Position numbers and translations under genes: made by a program
In this document: one piece after another, positions 44,145 through 56,416 of the stretch
Numbering within the stretch: the stretch's first letter is position 1
Layout of the letters: every line of letters starts with the position of its first letter
Assembly: GCF_001742225.1 (NCBI RefSeq)
Contig: NZ_CP017076.1
Location: 1,401,001 to 1,465,000 of the forward strand
Source: Novosphingobium resinovorum
Lineage (GTDB): Bacteria; Pseudomonadota; Alphaproteobacteria; Sphingomonadales; Sphingomonadaceae
Direction: 5' to 3'
DNA length: 64,000 bases
Notes under the pieces: model-generated
The model's database searches: none
Told to the model about the DNA's origin: nothing
Seen by the model: the letters and a program-made list of their open reading frames with translations, nothing else

Positions 44145-44978
44145 ATGACCCAGTATATCAGTTTCCAGCGCCCCGACGGCACCAGCAGCTTTGGCCGTCT
44201 CGATGGCGAGACGGTGCTCGATCTCGGCGCACCCGGCGGTGATGCGTGGCTGAAGGACGCGCTCGCGGGCGATCTCTCGGTGCTTGTCGTTACCGGCGAG
44301 TTTGCCCGCGCCGCCGTCAGGCTGCTGCCGGTGGTGCCGAACCCCGGCAAGATCCTGTGCGTTGGGCTCAATTACGCCACCCACGTCGCCGAGACCGGGC
44401 GCGAGCAGAAGGAGCACCCGGCGATCTTCACCCGCTGGGCCGACAGCCTGATCGCCGACGGCGACGCCATGGTCCGCCCGCTCGAAAGCGAACGCTTCGA
44501 CTACGAGGGCGAGCTTGCGGTGATCATCGGCAAGGGCGGACGCCGCATCGCGCCCGATGATGCGTGGGACCACGTGGCCGGTTACGCGCCGTTCAACGAT
44601 GGCTCGATCCGCGACTGGCAGCGTCACAACATCCAGTTCACCCCCGGCAAGACCTGGCCCGGCACCGGCGCCTTCGGTCCGCACATGGTCCCGGCGGGTG
44701 AAGTCGAGGACCTTGCCGCGCAGCGCGTACAGACCCGCGTGAACGGCGAACTGGTACAGGACCAGCCGGTCTCCGACATGATCTGGGATATTCCCACGGT
44801 CATCGCTTATTGCTCGACCTTCACCGAACTGCACCCCGGCGACGTCATCGCCAGCGGCACCCCGGGCGGCGTCGGCGACAAGCGCAAGCCCCCGCTCTAC
44901 CTCAAGGCTGGAGACACCGTCGAAGTCTCGGTCGGCGTGATTGGCACCCTTTCCAACCCCGTCATAGATGAAGCCTGA
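44145..44978 (+). CDS. Fumarylacetoacetate hydrolase family protein
   Basis: A 277-residue member of the FAH superfamily. It contains 'NPGKILCVGLNYATHVAETG', the metal-binding 'FDYEGELAVIIGKGGRRI' (acidic ligands), 'YAPFNDGSIRDWQ', 'GPHMVPAGEVED' and 'IASGTPGGVGDKRKPP'. The family hydrolyses C-C bonds in or isomerises ring-fission products, or decarboxylates 2-oxo acids. In this cluster it would act after ring cleavage. I start it at ATG 44145 because AGGAGA lies nine bases upstream; an in-frame ATG at 44100 would overlap the dioxygenase stop and is an alternative. Confidence 0.9.
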   Translation: MTQYISFQRPDGTSSFGRLDGETVLDLGAPGGDAWLKDALAGDLSVLVVTGEFARAAVRLLPVVPNPGKILCVGLNYATHVAETGREQKEHPAIFTRWADSLIADGDAMVRPLESERFDYEGELAVIIGKGGRRIAPDDAWDHVAGYAPFNDGSIRDWQRHNIQFTPGKTWPGTGAFGPHMVPAGEVEDLAAQRVQTRVNGELVQDQPVSDMIWDIPTVIAYCSTFTELHPGDVIASGTPGGVGDKRKPPLYLKAGDTVEVSVGVIGTLSNPVIDEA

Positions 44979-45022
44979 GCCGCTTCGACCAACCAGATAA
45001 CAAGTTCAAGGGAGAGACAGAC

Positions 45023-47296
45023 ATGACCATTCGCAAGATTGCGCTGCTTTCGGGCATCGCTCTGAGCACCATCGGCGCTCCTGCCCTTGCGCAGGACGCC
45101 GGTGCGCCCGCCGCCACTTCGACCGCCGACGCCTCGGGCAACGACATCATCGTCACCGCCCAGCGCCGCGCGGAGAAGGTGACCGAGGTGCCGATCTCGA
45201 TCACCGTCGCCAGCGCGGCCCAGCTCGAGCGTCAGCAGGTGAACACCGTCAACGACCTCGCCCGCATCGCGCCGAGCCTCGAAATCCAGTCGGCACCGGG
45301 CCAGAACACCGGCGGCGGCGGATCGATCCGCGGCATCGGCACCCTGACGTTCTCTCCCGGTGCGGTCGCCTCGGTGGGCGTCGTGGTCGATCAGGTGAGC
45401 CAGGGCAACGCCAATATCTCGGACCTGTTCGACATCTCCCGCGTCGAGGTGCTGAAGGGCCCGCAAGGCACGCTGTTCGGCCTGACGACCTCTGCGGGCG
45501 TCATCAACATCACCACCAATGCGCCCGAATTCGGCGAGTTCTCCGGCCGCGTGCGGACCGAGCTGTCGAACGCCGGGACGGCCGGCGCCAAATACGGCAA
45601 CCAGGTCGTGCAAGGCGTCATCAACGTGCCGCTCGCATCCAATGCCGCGATGCGCGTCTCGGGCGTCGCCAACTTGCGCCAGGGCGTCAACCGCAACGCG
45701 ACGACCGGTGATTTTAACAACAACGACCGCTACGGCGTGCGCGGCCGCTTGCTGTGGGAACCGACCGACCGCCTCACCGTCAACCTCATCGGCGACTATT
45801 CGCAGACCCGCTACGAGAACGGCGGCGATTTCTTCACTTTCGTCAAGACCAGCGGTCCCGGCTCTTTCCTCGGTGGTGCGGGCTTTGACGCGGTGGGCAT
45901 CACCGATCGCCTCGCCAGTTGCGGCGTGACCGTGCGGGAGGGCAACCTTGACTACTGCAACAACAACGACCAGGTCGGCAAGGCGACCAGCTATGGCGGT
46001 TCGCTGCAGGTGGACTATGCGGCGGATCCGTTCACACTGACCTCGATCACCGCCTGGCGCAAGGCGACCGAGACCGGGTACGGCGCGGCGTCCGACGTCT
46101 TCCGTGGCTCGCCGCTGGAACTGCAGGTGGCCAACGACCCGGTTGACCGCGACCTCGGCCTGTTCACGCAGGAGTTCCGCGTCAGCTCGGCCGCGGGCTC
46201 GCCTATCGAGTATACGGCCGGCGCGTTCTATTCGAGCCAGAAGCAGACCCGCATTCCCGAGATCGTTCGGGTCACGCTGGTCCCGGTTCCGGGCGTCGTG
46301 ATCCCGATCGTCACATCGACCACGCCCGCGCTGACTATCCGGGACGAATCGCTGGCCTTCTTCGGGCAGGCGACCGGCCACGTTTCGGACAGCTTCCGCC
46401 TGATCGGCGGCGTGCGCTACACGACCGATCGCCTTTCGCTGAACACCGCGACGTCCGAGACCGAAACCTTCCTCGACGTTGCCAAGTGGTCCTGGCGTGC
46501 GGGCGCGCAGTACGATCTGACGCCGACGATGATGAGCTACGCCACCGTATCGCGCGGGTTCAAGGGCGGTCAGATCGCGGTTCCGGCGGTGGGCGATCCC
46601 TCCGTTGTCCAGCCCGAGATCCCGACTTCCTACGAAGCGGGCCTCAAGGCCACGCTGTTCGGCGGCTGGGTGGCCGACCTCAGCGTGTTCTACATGAAGA
46701 TCCGCAACTTCCAGGCGCAGCAGTGCACGGTCGATGGCAACGGCATCATCTCGTGCGTCCAGACCAACATCAACGGCGTGAAGACGCGCGGCGCCGAGCT
46801 GAACTTCTTCGGCAAGGTGACGCCCAACCTATCGCTCAACACCGGCTTCATCTACGCCAAGGCGACTTATCCCGGCGGCTTCGTCGGCACAGACGGGACT
46901 GACATCGGCGGCACGCAGCTGGCTAATTCGCCGCGCTACAAGTTCACGCTCTCGGGCGAGTACGAGCAGGACTTCGGCGATACCCTGGCCGGGTTCCTGG
47001 CGGTGGACACCGTTTGGAAGTCGCGCGTGCGGTACGAAGCGAACTCGGTGGCGGACACGACCTTCCGCGCCCACTGGATGGTCGGCGGGCGGGTCGGCCT
47101 GCGCACGCAGGACCAGCGCTATTCGGTTGCGCTGTTCGTGCGCAACCTGTTCAACGTGCACGAACCCTCGCTGATGCAAAGCGACTTCCCCTACACCAGC
47201 ACGACGACTGCGGGGGCGAGCGAAGGCAACATCGGCGCGATCTACGGGCCGCAGTCGTTCCGCAACGTCGGCATCAGCCTGGACGCGAAGTTCTGA
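45023..47296 (+). CDS. TonB-dependent outer-membrane receptor
   Basis: A 757-residue TonB-dependent receptor. Residues 1-23 are a Sec signal peptide ending 'APALAQDA'. A TonB box/plug start 'NDIIVTAQRRAEKVTEVPIS' follows, with plug motifs 'GSIRGIGTLTFSPGAVASVG' and 'VEVLKGPQGTLFGLTTSAGV'. The 22-strand barrel ends with 'FRNVGISLDAKF' and a terminal Phe. No SusD partner is present. Because the next four genes encode a membrane protein, esterase, beta-glucosidase and rhamnosidase, it most likely imports an aromatic glycoside or oligosaccharide across the outer membrane. It begins 44 bases after the FAH gene with AAGGGAGA upstream. Confidence 0.93.
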   Translation: MTIRKIALLSGIALSTIGAPALAQDAGAPAATSTADASGNDIIVTAQRRAEKVTEVPISITVASAAQLERQQVNTVNDLARIAPSLEIQSAPGQNTGGGGSIRGIGTLTFSPGAVASVGVVVDQVSQGNANISDLFDISRVEVLKGPQGTLFGLTTSAGVINITTNAPEFGEFSGRVRTELSNAGTAGAKYGNQVVQGVINVPLASNAAMRVSGVANLRQGVNRNATTGDFNNNDRYGVRGRLLWEPTDRLTVNLIGDYSQTRYENGGDFFTFVKTSGPGSFLGGAGFDAVGITDRLASCGVTVREGNLDYCNNNDQVGKATSYGGSLQVDYAADPFTLTSITAWRKATETGYGAASDVFRGSPLELQVANDPVDRDLGLFTQEFRVSSAAGSPIEYTAGAFYSSQKQTRIPEIVRVTLVPVPGVVIPIVTSTTPALTIRDESLAFFGQATGHVSDSFRLIGGVRYTTDRLSLNTATSETETFLDVAKWSWRAGAQYDLTPTMMSYATVSRGFKGGQIAVPAVGDPSVVQPEIPTSYEAGLKATLFGGWVADLSVFYMKIRNFQAQQCTVDGNGIISCVQTNINGVKTRGAELNFFGKVTPNLSLNTGFIYAKATYPGGFVGTDGTDIGGTQLANSPRYKFTLSGEYEQDFGDTLAGFLAVDTVWKSRVRYEANSVADTTFRAHWMVGGRVGLRTQDQRYSVALFVRNLFNVHEPSLMQSDFPYTSTTTAGASEGNIGAIYGPQSFRNVGISLDAKF

Positions 47297-47298
47297 CG

Positions 47299-47781
47299 AT
47301 GGCTGTGCCGTCAGGGCCGTCAGGTCTGGACTTTCGGGCGCTGCGTCGCCGCGAACAGGGGCTCAGCGCGGTCATCAACGCGGTGCTGAGCGCGGTGTTC
47401 TTCGCCATTGTCTTCGGTCTTTCCGCAAGGCCGTTGACGATGGCGTCGCCGGATCGCTTCGCGCTCGATTTCGTGCCGCAAGGGGTGATGGTTTCACTCA
47501 TGGCTTCGCTGGTGCCGACCCTGCTGGTGCGGGCGAAGCTGCGCGGGATAGGGCTGGCGACGCCCGCAAGCGTTGCGGGGATCGTCCTGCGCGGCGTGGC
47601 TTGCGGCGTCGCCTCCGCGCTCGTCCTCGCGGGGCTGGCACTGTTCGGGCCGCTCCACGAAGTGCCCAGCCATCCGGCACTGGCTTTCAAGGTCGTGTAC
47701 GGCGCGCTGTTGGGACTTGCCTGTACGCGGCTGGCGGTGTCCTTCCTGTTCGACCGGACGCTGAAGGAGCAGGCTGCGTGA
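47299..47781 (+). CDS. Small four-helix membrane protein
   Basis: A 160-residue protein of no family I recognise. Four hydrophobic stretches are visible: 'AVINAVLSAVFFAIVFGLSA', 'GVMVSLMASLVPTLLV', 'SVAGIVLRGVACGVASALVL' and 'FKVVYGALLGLACTRLAVSF'. It starts two bases after the TonB receptor stop and overlaps the esterase start (GTGA), so it belongs to this operon. An inner-membrane role linked to uptake is a reasonable inference, nothing more. Confidence 0.75.
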   Translation: MAVPSGPSGLDFRALRRREQGLSAVINAVLSAVFFAIVFGLSARPLTMASPDRFALDFVPQGVMVSLMASLVPTLLVRAKLRGIGLATPASVAGIVLRGVACGVASALVLAGLALFGPLHEVPSHPALAFKVVYGALLGLACTRLAVSFLFDRTLKEQAA

Positions 47782-48635
47782 CCGATACGATCGCCGAACT
47801 CGGAACCCGCCTCGGCCCCGATGTTGTGGGCGCGGTGAGGGCGCTCTATGCGCCCGAGCAGGAGCCCCGCGCCGCCGCGCTTGCGTCGGTGGCGATCGAC
47901 TGCGCCTATGGCCCGCATCCGCGCAACCGGTTGGACCTCTATCGTGAGGGGGAAGGCGGGGGGCCGCGCCCGGTGCTGCTGTTCGTCCACGGCGGGGGCT
48001 TCCTTGTCGGCGACAAGGGCGGTGACGGGAACGGCAACGGGGGCTGGGTCAACGCCCATCTGGGCCGCTGGGCCGCCGTGAACGGGATGCTGGGCGCGGT
48101 GATGAACTACCGCCTCGCGCCCGGCGAGACCTGGCCCGCCGGGGCCGAGGATGTCGCCGCCGCCGTCACATGGCTGCAGGAGCACGCGGCCGAGCATGGC
48201 GGCGATCCCGAGCGGATCGTGCTACTGGGCACCTCCGCCGGTTCGGTTCACATCGCCGGGTTCCTGAAGCTGCGGAGCGACCATGCCGGGATGGTGCGCG
48301 CAGCCGTCCTGCTCTCGGGCCTCTACGGCTTCACCCCGCTCGATGAGCGCGACATGCTCTACTACGGGCCGCAGGACGCCTACGCCGGACGTATGCCGCG
48401 CAAGGCAGTGGTCGAGACTGCGCTCCCCTTGCTGCTCGCTTGCGCCGAGTTCGATCCGCCGCGCTTCCAAGCCGAGTGGGCCGGGCTTCTGCAGGCCCGG
48501 CTGGACCGCCACGGCTGCCTGCCGCGCACGCACTATGCCAGCGGCCACAACCATTACTCGATGGCCATGCACCTCGGCACCGCCGACCGGCGGCTTTCCG
48601 ACGAAATTCTGACCTTCATCTCCGCGCATTCGTGA
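47778..48635 (+). CDS. Alpha/beta-hydrolase esterase (HSL/BD-FAE-like)
   Basis: A 285-residue alpha/beta-hydrolase beginning with GTG at 47778 (GTGA overlap). The oxyanion motif 'LLFVHGGGFLVGDKGG' is near residue 70-80 and the nucleophile elbow 'LLGTSAGSVHIAG' puts the catalytic Ser at 153. A probable Asp lies in 'LLACAEFDPPRF' and the His in 'YASGHNHYSMAMHL' near the end. No signal peptide, so cytoplasmic. In a glycoside locus such enzymes remove acyl groups (acetyl, feruloyl or malonyl) from sugars or aglycones. Confidence 0.87.
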   Translation: MTDTIAELGTRLGPDVVGAVRALYAPEQEPRAAALASVAIDCAYGPHPRNRLDLYREGEGGGPRPVLLFVHGGGFLVGDKGGDGNGNGGWVNAHLGRWAAVNGMLGAVMNYRLAPGETWPAGAEDVAAAVTWLQEHAAEHGGDPERIVLLGTSAGSVHIAGFLKLRSDHAGMVRAAVLLSGLYGFTPLDERDMLYYGPQDAYAGRMPRKAVVETALPLLLACAEFDPPRFQAEWAGLLQARLDRHGCLPRTHYASGHNHYSMAMHLGTADRRLSDEILTFISAHS

Positions 48636-48645
48636 GGAAATCCTG

Positions 48646-49962
48646 ATGACCCAGATAGACCGCCGCAGCATGCTCGCCGCCGCCGCCATGATCGCGGCTG
48701 CTCCCGCCGTGTCGCGCGCCGCCGCGAAGCGCCCGAGCCCGGCATTTCCCGCAGGCTTTCTGTGGGGGGCGGCCACCGCGCCGCACCAGATCGAGGGCAA
48801 CAATGTCGCCTCCGACCTGTGGCCGCTGGAGAACCAGCAGCCGACGATCTTCGCCCAGCCTTCGGGCGATGCCTGCAACAGCCTGGAACTGTGGGCCAGC
48901 GACCTCGACATCGTGAAGTCGCTCGGCCTCACGTCCTATCGCTTCGGCGTGGAGTGGGCGCGGATCGAGCCGGAGAAGGGCCTGTTCTCGCAGGCGATGC
49001 TCGATCACTACAAGGCGATCGTCGCGGGTTGCCACGCGCGCGGACTGAAGCCGCTGGTGACCTTCAACCACTTCACCGCGCCGCGCTGGTTCAGTGCGCA
49101 GGGCGGCTGGACCAACCCGGAATCGGCACAGCTTTTCGCGCGTTACTGCGACAAGGTGGCGCGGGCGATCGGCGCCGACATCGCCATGGCCATGACACTG
49201 AACGAGCCCAACCTGCTGTTGATCCTCAAGCCGATGCTGCCCCCGCCGGTATGGGACATGCAGCGCCAGACCCTTGCCGCCGCCGCCAAGCGCTTCGGCG
49301 TGGAGAAGTACGTCTGCGCCAACGTCGCCGCGCTCGAGGACCTCGACGCGATCCAGACCGGGCTGCTGGCCGGACACAAGGCGGCGCGCGCGGCGATCAA
49401 GGCGGTGCGTTCGGACCTGCCGGTCGGCTTCACTCTCTCGGTGCTGGACGACCAGGCGGCGGGCCGCAACTCGATCCGCGACAAAGTGCGCGCGGAAACC
49501 TACGGGGCCTGGCTGGAAGTGGCTAAAGCCGACGATTTCATCGGCGTGCAGAACTACGAACGCGCGGTGTGGAACGACAAGGGGCGGTTGCCGCATCCCG
49601 ATGGTGCGGACGTCAACTGGTCGGGCACCGAGGTATGGGCGCCCTCGCTCGCGGGTGCGGTGCGCTACGTCCATGAGGCGACGCGGGTGCCGGTGCTGGT
49701 GTCCGAGCACGGCGTCGGCACAGGGGACGACACCTTGCGCGCGCGCTTCATCCCCGCCGCGCTGGAGGGGCTCAAGCAGGCGATCGACGACGGAGTGCCG
49801 GTGCTGGGCTACATGCACTGGTCGCTGCTCGATAACTTCGAGTGGATCTTCGGCTACAAGCCTCGCTTCGGCCTGTGCAGCGTCGATCCCGCCACCTTTG
49901 CCCGCACGCCCAAGCCAAGTGCTTCGGTGCTCGGCGCGATCGCGCGGCGAAATGCCTTGTAA
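48646..49962 (+). CDS. Exported GH1 beta-glucosidase with twin-arginine signal
   Basis: A 438-residue glycoside hydrolase family 1 enzyme. Residues 1-28 look like a Tat signal ('DRRSMLAAAAMIAAAPAVSR'), so it should be periplasmic. GH1 signatures: 'FPAGFLWGAATAPHQIEGN', acid/base E187 in 'MTLNEP', nucleophile E354 in 'VLVSEHGVGT' (consensus is T/S-E-N-G, here SEHG) and the closing 'YMHWSLLDNFEWIFGYKPRF'. It would cleave a beta-glucoside, for example the glucose left on an aglycone after rhamnose removal. The gene lies ten bases after the esterase gene with a GAGGAAA site. Confidence 0.9.
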   Translation: MTQIDRRSMLAAAAMIAAAPAVSRAAAKRPSPAFPAGFLWGAATAPHQIEGNNVASDLWPLENQQPTIFAQPSGDACNSLELWASDLDIVKSLGLTSYRFGVEWARIEPEKGLFSQAMLDHYKAIVAGCHARGLKPLVTFNHFTAPRWFSAQGGWTNPESAQLFARYCDKVARAIGADIAMAMTLNEPNLLLILKPMLPPPVWDMQRQTLAAAAKRFGVEKYVCANVAALEDLDAIQTGLLAGHKAARAAIKAVRSDLPVGFTLSVLDDQAAGRNSIRDKVRAETYGAWLEVAKADDFIGVQNYERAVWNDKGRLPHPDGADVNWSGTEVWAPSLAGAVRYVHEATRVPVLVSEHGVGTGDDTLRARFIPAALEGLKQAIDDGVPVLGYMHWSLLDNFEWIFGYKPRFGLCSVDPATFARTPKPSASVLGAIARRNAL

Positions 49963-50050
49963 CGCAGGCCGCCTTCACAAATTCGAATCAAGGCATAGAT
50001 CCTGCTGAGGCCCGATGCGGCTCCGCCAGGATAGAGATGGGGAGTATGGA

Positions 50051-53470
<3,420 letters not shown>

Positions 53471-53504
53471 CGCGTATGGATGCATTTCTTTCGCAGTGAC
53501 GCGC

Positions 53505-54488
53505 TTACGAGAGCTTGTAGTGCGCCACGTAGCCGAGGTGGTCGGAAAACGCGTCCTTGCCCGTGCCCTCGCCCAGCGGGACCTCCAGGCTGCGCAGGCG
53601 CAGCAGTCCGCGATGATAGAGCTTGTCCTTATTGCGTTCGCGAATGGCGGCAAGGTCGCGCTGCTGATCCGGCGGGCCGTCGGCGGTCTCCGCTGCGTCC
53701 TGCCCGCCCGCGATCAGCTCGCGGGTGGCGGCGATTCGCTCCGCATCGCCGCCGATGTTGAAGTCGCCGCCCAGTATGAGGTCCGCGTGCGGATCCACCT
53801 GCCTGCGCAGGAAGGTGCGCATGGCTTCGACCTGGCGCGTGAAGGCAACGTTGGCGCGGGCGACCGGCACGCCGGATGCCTTGCGGGAATTGAGATGCGT
53901 GTCGGCGACGGCGACCGGCTCGGCGCGCCCTGGCACCGCGATCCACGCGATGACGACGCCTTTGCTGGCCAGGCAGTCGAACCCGGCGCACATCGCCTCG
54001 GGGAAGACCATGCGGCTGGCCTTCACGATCGGATGGTCGGACAGGATGACCAGCCCGCTATCGACCTGCGGGCCGACCGCCTCGCCCCGGCTCCAGGAAG
54101 CGTTCTGCACGAAGGTATCGGGCTGTGCGACATCGCGGGGCGCATCCTTGACGCCGGGGCCGAGCAGAACATGGGCATAGCCCGCCCGCCGGGCGATGGC
54201 CTTGGCCTCCGGGATGAAGGCCTCCTGCAACAGGATGACGTCCGGCTGGCGTCCTTCGCGGCGCAGCTTGCGGAGCCGGTTGCCGATTTCACCGAGCGCC
54301 TCGGCCCGGCCATAGGCGAGCGGGAAGGGCAGGCCCTTCACGTTATAGGTCATTACCGAAAGCGTTCCGTCGTCCCGCACCGAGCTGGCGAATGGGCGTT
54401 CGGGCGCCGCCGCCGGAGACGGCTTAGACAAGTTGAGCACGACGACCGCAGCGGCCGTCGCAAGCGACATCTTCGTCAGGCTCTTCAT
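53505..54488 (-). CDS. Secreted endonuclease/exonuclease/phosphatase-family protein
   Basis: A 327-residue EEP-fold protein with an N-terminal signal/anchor ('MSLATAAAVVVLNLSKPSPA'). Catalytic motifs: 'LSVMTYNVKGLPF', 'DVILLQEAFIPEA' (metal Glu), 'ADTHLNSR', 'LILGGDFNIGGDAERI' (GDFN) and the final 'DAFSDHLGYVAHYKLS' (SDH). The family includes DNases, sphingomyelinases and phosphoinositide phosphatases; the substrate is not evident. It points toward the rhamnosidase gene and marks the right border of the catabolic island. Confidence 0.85.
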   Translation of the reverse strand: MKSLTKMSLATAAAVVVLNLSKPSPAAAPERPFASSVRDDGTLSVMTYNVKGLPFPLAYGRAEALGEIGNRLRKLRREGRQPDVILLQEAFIPEAKAIARRAGYAHVLLGPGVKDAPRDVAQPDTFVQNASWSRGEAVGPQVDSGLVILSDHPIVKASRMVFPEAMCAGFDCLASKGVVIAWIAVPGRAEPVAVADTHLNSRKASGVPVARANVAFTRQVEAMRTFLRRQVDPHADLILGGDFNIGGDAERIAATRELIAGGQDAAETADGPPDQQRDLAAIRERNKDKLYHRGLLRLRSLEVPLGEGTGKDAFSDHLGYVAHYKLS

Positions 54489-54660
54489 GCGACGCGTTCC
54501 CCCCGAACTTTTCGCAACGTGGTCCTGACGGCGCCACTAGGCGCGCCGTGTGAAACTGGCGTTGCGGTTCGGTGAAGGCTGCGTGACGGTGGGATTCAGA
54601 GTGGGACGCTGCGACCCTCGATCGTAATCACGAATTGACCGCAGCAGAGGCTGTCGCGTT

Positions 54661-55188
54661 CTAGTCGCCGCCCAGCTTCAGGCCCTTGAGCGCTGCGAAA
54701 GGGCCGCTGTCCTCGGGCGTGCCGATGCCCGCCGCCTTGCGTGCCGCGTCGGCCTGCGGTCCGGTCAGGAACGGATCTATGGCGAGGGCAAGGCTCTGTG
54801 CAACCGCCTCGCCGATGTCGATGTGGGCGCCTTCATACTCGATTTCGTCGAGTTCGTCGGCGGTCAGTTCGATTTCCTCGTCGGGCGCATAACCTGTCGC
54901 CATCGGCACGAAGCGGAAGAACAGCGCCTCGTCGATCGATACGGGGATATCCTCGGCGGAGACGGCGCAGGGCTGCACGATCTCGGCCTTGAGGGTGCCA
55001 CGCGCCTCGATGCGGAAGCCGCCTTCGCGCTCCGAAGTCGAGAGGTCGAGTTCGGCGACGAGTTCGTCGATCCGCACAAGCAGAAAGCGTTCGGTGAGCG
55101 CGGCCCGCTCGGCTTCGTTGGGCGAGAGGCGGACGTGTTTGCCTTCGATCTGGCGCACGTCCAGCAGGCGGGAGAATTCAGGGGTCAT
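54661..55188 (-). CDS. YceD/DUF177 family protein
   Basis: A 175-residue DUF177 protein. Visible features are 'FRIEARGTLKAEIVQPCAVS', 'SIDEALFFRFVP', the acidic run 'DEEIELTADELDEIEYEGAH' and 'IDIGEAVAQSLALAIDPFL', then a C-terminal 'PFAALKGLKLGGD'. The conserved 'C..' in 'QPCAVS' and the E-x-A-x-E..L ending fit YceD, thought to bind or aid 23S rRNA/ribosome processing in several bacteria; plasmid or rpmF linkage is usual but rpmF is not here. It overlaps the chaperone gene stop by ATGA. Confidence 0.87.
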   Translation of the reverse strand: MTPEFSRLLDVRQIEGKHVRLSPNEAERAALTERFLLVRIDELVAELDLSTSEREGGFRIEARGTLKAEIVQPCAVSAEDIPVSIDEALFFRFVPMATGYAPDEEIELTADELDEIEYEGAHIDIGEAVAQSLALAIDPFLTGPQADAARKAAGIGTPEDSGPFAALKGLKLGGD

Positions 55189-55712
55189 CGCGCGATCCTA
55201 GCAGCAAGCAGGTCTTCGTTGGAGAGGGCATCGATCTGCGCGTGAAGCGCGCGAACGCGGGCGGCGAGGCGCGCGGTGTCGGCGCCTTCCACCAGCGTGA
55301 CGTTGCGCTCCAGCGCAGCGGCCAGCGCGGCGTCGTCCTGTGGGAGCGCGTCGCGCAGGGCGCCGATCCGGCCGCCCAGCACGCTCATCAGCTTGCCCAT
55401 GCGCTTGCCGACGACGAGATCGCCGACACCCGACTGGCGCAGCTGGCCGTCCATGTCGTCCACGAACAGCTCGGTCAGCCGCACTGAAGGGTTGATCAGC
55501 GTATCGTCGGTTTCCTTGTCCCGCTCGGCCCGCAACATGACGAGCGCCATCACCAGCGTCACCGCGTCGAAGCGGCCGGGCACTGTGTCGGCGACGCCGC
55601 ACTCGGCATACCATGCCTTTTCGCGCGCGATTTCGACCACGCGATGCCACAGCGGCCGCACGGCTTCGCGCGAATCGGGGCCTTTGCCGAGGAGGCGGGA
55701 GATCAGGGACAC
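55185..55712 (-). CDS. Ubiquinol-cytochrome c chaperone family protein (CBP3-like)
   Basis: A 175-residue Cbp3-type chaperone needed for cytochrome bc1 assembly. Evidence: 'LWHRVVEIAREKAWYAECGV', 'DTVPGRFDAVTLVMALVMLR', 'ELFVDDMDGQLRQSGVGDLV' and 'VGKRMGKLMSVLGGRIGAL', which match the ubiquinol-cytochrome C chaperone domain. I use GTG 55712 ('VSLISRLLGKG') because the family starts near such a motif, with AAAGG upstream at a long spacing; 'MGVGADRL' at 55781 is the alternative. The pairing with yceD is typical for sphingomonads. Confidence 0.85.
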   Translation of the reverse strand: MSLISRLLGKGPDSREAVRPLWHRVVEIAREKAWYAECGVADTVPGRFDAVTLVMALVMLRAERDKETDDTLINPSVRLTELFVDDMDGQLRQSGVGDLVVGKRMGKLMSVLGGRIGALRDALPQDDAALAAALERNVTLVEGADTARLAARVRALHAQIDALSNEDLLAARIAR

Positions 55713-55883
55713 GATGGCTACGGGCCTTTCTTCGAGGATATCCGTTAAGGGGCAATTCAACCGGTCTGCCCCAACGCCCATTGCGCGGGCGCTTGTGGGG
55801 CCTTAAGGCCGTCTGGCGATATATGGGTATGGACGCTGCTGGCAATGCCTGTGGTCTCCGTTCCTGCGGTTTGGAGTGTTGAA

Positions 55884-56372
55884 ATGCGCAAGGTGGGTCT
55901 CAAGGTGGCAGCGGCAGGCATTGCGCTGGCGGTCGCCACTCTGGTCGGCGGCTGCACGTCGATCCGCGACCATCGCGGTTACATGATCGACCAGTCGCTG
56001 CTCGATTCGGTGCAGCCCGGCATCGACAACCGCATGTCGGTGGAAAAGACGCTCGGCCGCCCGACCTTCGAGAGCCAGTTCGGGAGCAAGGACTGGTACT
56101 ATGTGTCGCAGCAAGTGAAGACCCCGCCTTTCCGCAAGCCGCGCACCGACAGCCAGACGGTGCTGCGGGTGCGCTTCGATGCGGCGAATAACGTCGTCGG
56201 CGTCGACAAGCGCGGCGCGGAGCAGGTTGCGCGGATCGATCCGGACGGTCACGTCACGCCCACGCTCGGCCGTCATCGCAACCTGTTCGAGGACCTGTTC
56301 GGCAACATCGGCGCGGTCGGTGCGGGCGGCATGGGCCAGACGCCGCAAGGCCCCGGCCCGAACGGCAGTTAA
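55884..56372 (+). CDS. bamE: Outer-membrane lipoprotein BamE (SmpA/OmlA)
   Basis: A 162-residue lipoprotein of the SmpA/OmlA family, part of the BAM complex that inserts beta-barrel proteins. Residues 1-25 are a lipoprotein signal with lipobox 'LVGGC'. The domain has '[20 protein letters not shown]', '[20 protein letters not shown]' and '[20 protein letters not shown]'. ATG 55884 is preferred over 55845 because TTGGAG precedes it and the lipid signal then starts correctly. The C-terminal Gly/Pro tail is longer than in E. coli. It is transcribed toward hslV. Confidence 0.9.
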   Translation: MRKVGLKVAAAGIALAVATLVGGCTSIRDHRGYMIDQSLLDSVQPGIDNRMSVEKTLGRPTFESQFGSKDWYYVSQQVKTPPFRKPRTDSQTVLRVRFDAANNVVGVDKRGAEQVARIDPDGHVTPTLGRHRNLFEDLFGNIGAVGAGGMGQTPQGPGPNGS

Positions 56373-56380
56373 TCTACCGT

Positions 56381-56408
56381 CTTGAACCATCCGGAGCGCG
56401 GCATATAT
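56381..56408 (+). promoter_or_regulatory. RpoH-like heat-shock promoter abutting hslV
   Basis: CTTGAA at 56381-56386 and CATATAT at 56402-56408 are 15 bases apart, resembling RpoH (sigma32) promoters of Alphaproteobacteria. Transcription would start close to the hslV ATG at 56417, which lacks a normal ribosome site. The same bases form a perfect 8-bp hairpin (56394-56401 with 56409-56416). Confidence 0.6.
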
Positions 56409-56416
56409 CCGCGCTC